A stretch of 64,000 bases of DNA from positions 1-64,000 of the forward strand of contig NZ_FQVF01000023.1 of NCBI RefSeq assembly GCF_900129155.1, given 5' to 3'. Each line of letters begins with the position of its first letter. Positions within the stretch are counted from its first letter, which is position 1. Below the pieces are notes generated by a model that did no database searches, had not been told where the DNA came from, and saw nothing but the letters and a program-made list of their open reading frames with translations. Source of the stretch: Marinomonas polaris DSM 16579 (GTDB lineage: Bacteria > Pseudomonadota > Gammaproteobacteria > Pseudomonadales > Marinomonadaceae). This document shows positions 63,424 to 64,000 of the stretch, piece by piece. A program made the translations under genes and the position numbers.

Positions 63424-64000
63424 GCCACAAGGTATTAGCTCCTTGTAATTGCCCGAAGGTTATATTCACATCTGGTAGAACTGTTGTTCCTGTGACGGAA
63501 TGGTTAATTGAACGTAAGTTTAATATTGGTTTGGCTGATAAAACAGTGAGAGCTGATGCGGACCATTTAGCTCATTGGTTAGATTTTTGTGAATCAGAAA
63601 AAATAGATTACCTCTCTGAACCAACAAATTTTACTATGGAGCGTTATCGTGATGAGGCTCTTCCCCAGCTATCTAATGAAAGTTGTGATCTTTATTTATC
63701 ATCGATATGTAGGTTTTATTGGTGGTGTCAAAATAACACTTCTTACTGTTCAAGTATGATTGGGTGGCCAAACAAAGCAGATAACACTGACTTCAACATT
63801 ATAGTTAAAAAGCCTTCTAAGGGAGTAAGCGATTTCATTATACCATTTCTAAAAGGCGGTATACAAAAACCATTGAAATATATCCCTAACGTTCATGAGA
63901 TAAGAGAGTTGAATGACTACCTTGCTAAAGAAGTCAAAAATCAAAAGGACTCTGTAGGGGAATTCTTAGCTGTCCGAAATCAGCTGATGGTCAGATGGGC
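63420..64000 (+). CDS. Third integrase-like protein, cut by the window edge
   Basis: At least 193 residues, starting MSHKVLAPCNCPKVIFTSGR. 'LADKTVRADADHLAHWLDFC' and 'ERYRDEALPQLSNESCDLYL' look like the SAM-like arm-binding N-terminal domain of phage-type integrases, and 'FLAVRNQLMVRWA' is where the catalytic domain would start. The catalytic residues are outside the window. ATGA overlap with the coiled-coil gene places it in the same operon. Confidence 0.75.
   Translation, partial: MSHKVLAPCNCPKVIFTSGRTVVPVTEWLIERKFNIGLADKTVRADADHLAHWLDFCESEKIDYLSEPTNFTMERYRDEALPQLSNESCDLYLSSICRFYWWCQNNTSYCSSMIGWPNKADNTDFNIIVKKPSKGVSDFIIPFLKGGIQKPLKYIPNVHEIRELNDYLAKEVKNQKDSVGEFLAVRNQLMVRW

Larger units (their letters stand above)
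57575..64000 (+). mobile_element. Integrative element inserted in recA, carrying its own recA
   Basis: From the left junction the A+T content rises and the genes are, in order: complete recA, recombinase-fold protein, tyrosine recombinase, coiled-coil protein and a third integrase running off the window. The right end, cargo and recA 3' end are not seen. The module resembles those of SE elements (intA/tfp/intB/srap), Gamma-Mobile-Trio islands and Tn554; assignment among these is not possible by eye. Confidence 0.85.

Overview
The window reads as chromosome of a marine gammaproteobacterium close to Marinomonas / Oceanospirillales. This rests on gene content and order: rpsP-rimM-trmD-rplS-dsbC-hom-thrC-recJ, pepP-ubiI, rppH-ptsP-lgt-thyA-folA and fdxA-mutS-pncC-recA are all blocks shared with Pseudomonas relatives. 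The flagellar flgP/flgT pair and the long Vibrio-type ThyA point to a marine polar-flagellated cell. Base composition looks mid-40s G+C by eye and becomes visibly A+T-richer from about 57.6 kb onward.

Layout. 1-0.47 kb: a 7-bp tandem repeat and a T/G-skewed non-coding stretch with DnaA-box-like words. 0.47-4.3 kb (minus strand): tRNA-Tyr with its own promoter, downstream of a tight operon flgP-flgT-(coiled coil)-(beta-barrel OMP)-(55-aa peptide)-proQ-like gene. 4.7-12 kb: LexA-controlled dinB, a plant-type glycerate-kinase homologue, an esterase, an inositol-phosphatase homologue, membrane proteins, MscS, greB and small conserved genes. 12-14.7 kb (minus): NUDIX, CorB-like and CcsA/YpjD-like genes. 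14.8-22.9 kb: ffh, the rpsP operon, dsbC, threonine biosynthesis and rsmE. 23-32.8 kb: diguanylate cyclase, sugar MFS, recJ, folD, UPF0149, pepP, ubiI, HDOD. 33-37 kb: fbpABC iron(III) transporter behind a plausible Fur box. 37-51.6 kb: HDOD, rlmI, HAD phosphatase, rppH, ptsP, lgt, three accessory genes, thyA, folA, yjbQ, a degenerate GGDEF protein, rlmJ, ilvD. 51.7-57.3 kb: EAL-HDOD protein, an unannotated CsrB/RsmZ-type small RNA, fdxA, mutS, pncC.

The most striking region is 57.3-64.0 kb. The resident recA, with a perfect LexA box, is cut after 67 codons, just before its Walker A motif, by an integrative element whose right end lies outside the window. The element's first gene is a complete but diverged recA that replaces the one it breaks. 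A strong terminator follows it, with its T-tract touching the start codon of an overlapping recombination operon: a tyrosine-recombinase-fold protein lacking catalytic residues, a catalytically complete tyrosine recombinase, a small coiled-coil protein and a third, edge-truncated integrase. This resembles modules described for strand-biased circularizing elements, Gamma-Mobile-Trio islands and Tn554, and the recA-inserted island with a divergent recA reported in Vibrio cholerae. Its cargo is probably beyond the window.

The second discovery is the sRNA at about 53174-53428: eleven GGA motifs, three hairpins displaying GGA in the loop, a terminator, a GacA-type upstream site, and the same neighbour (fdxA) as rsmZ in Pseudomonas. 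None of these calls was checked by database search.
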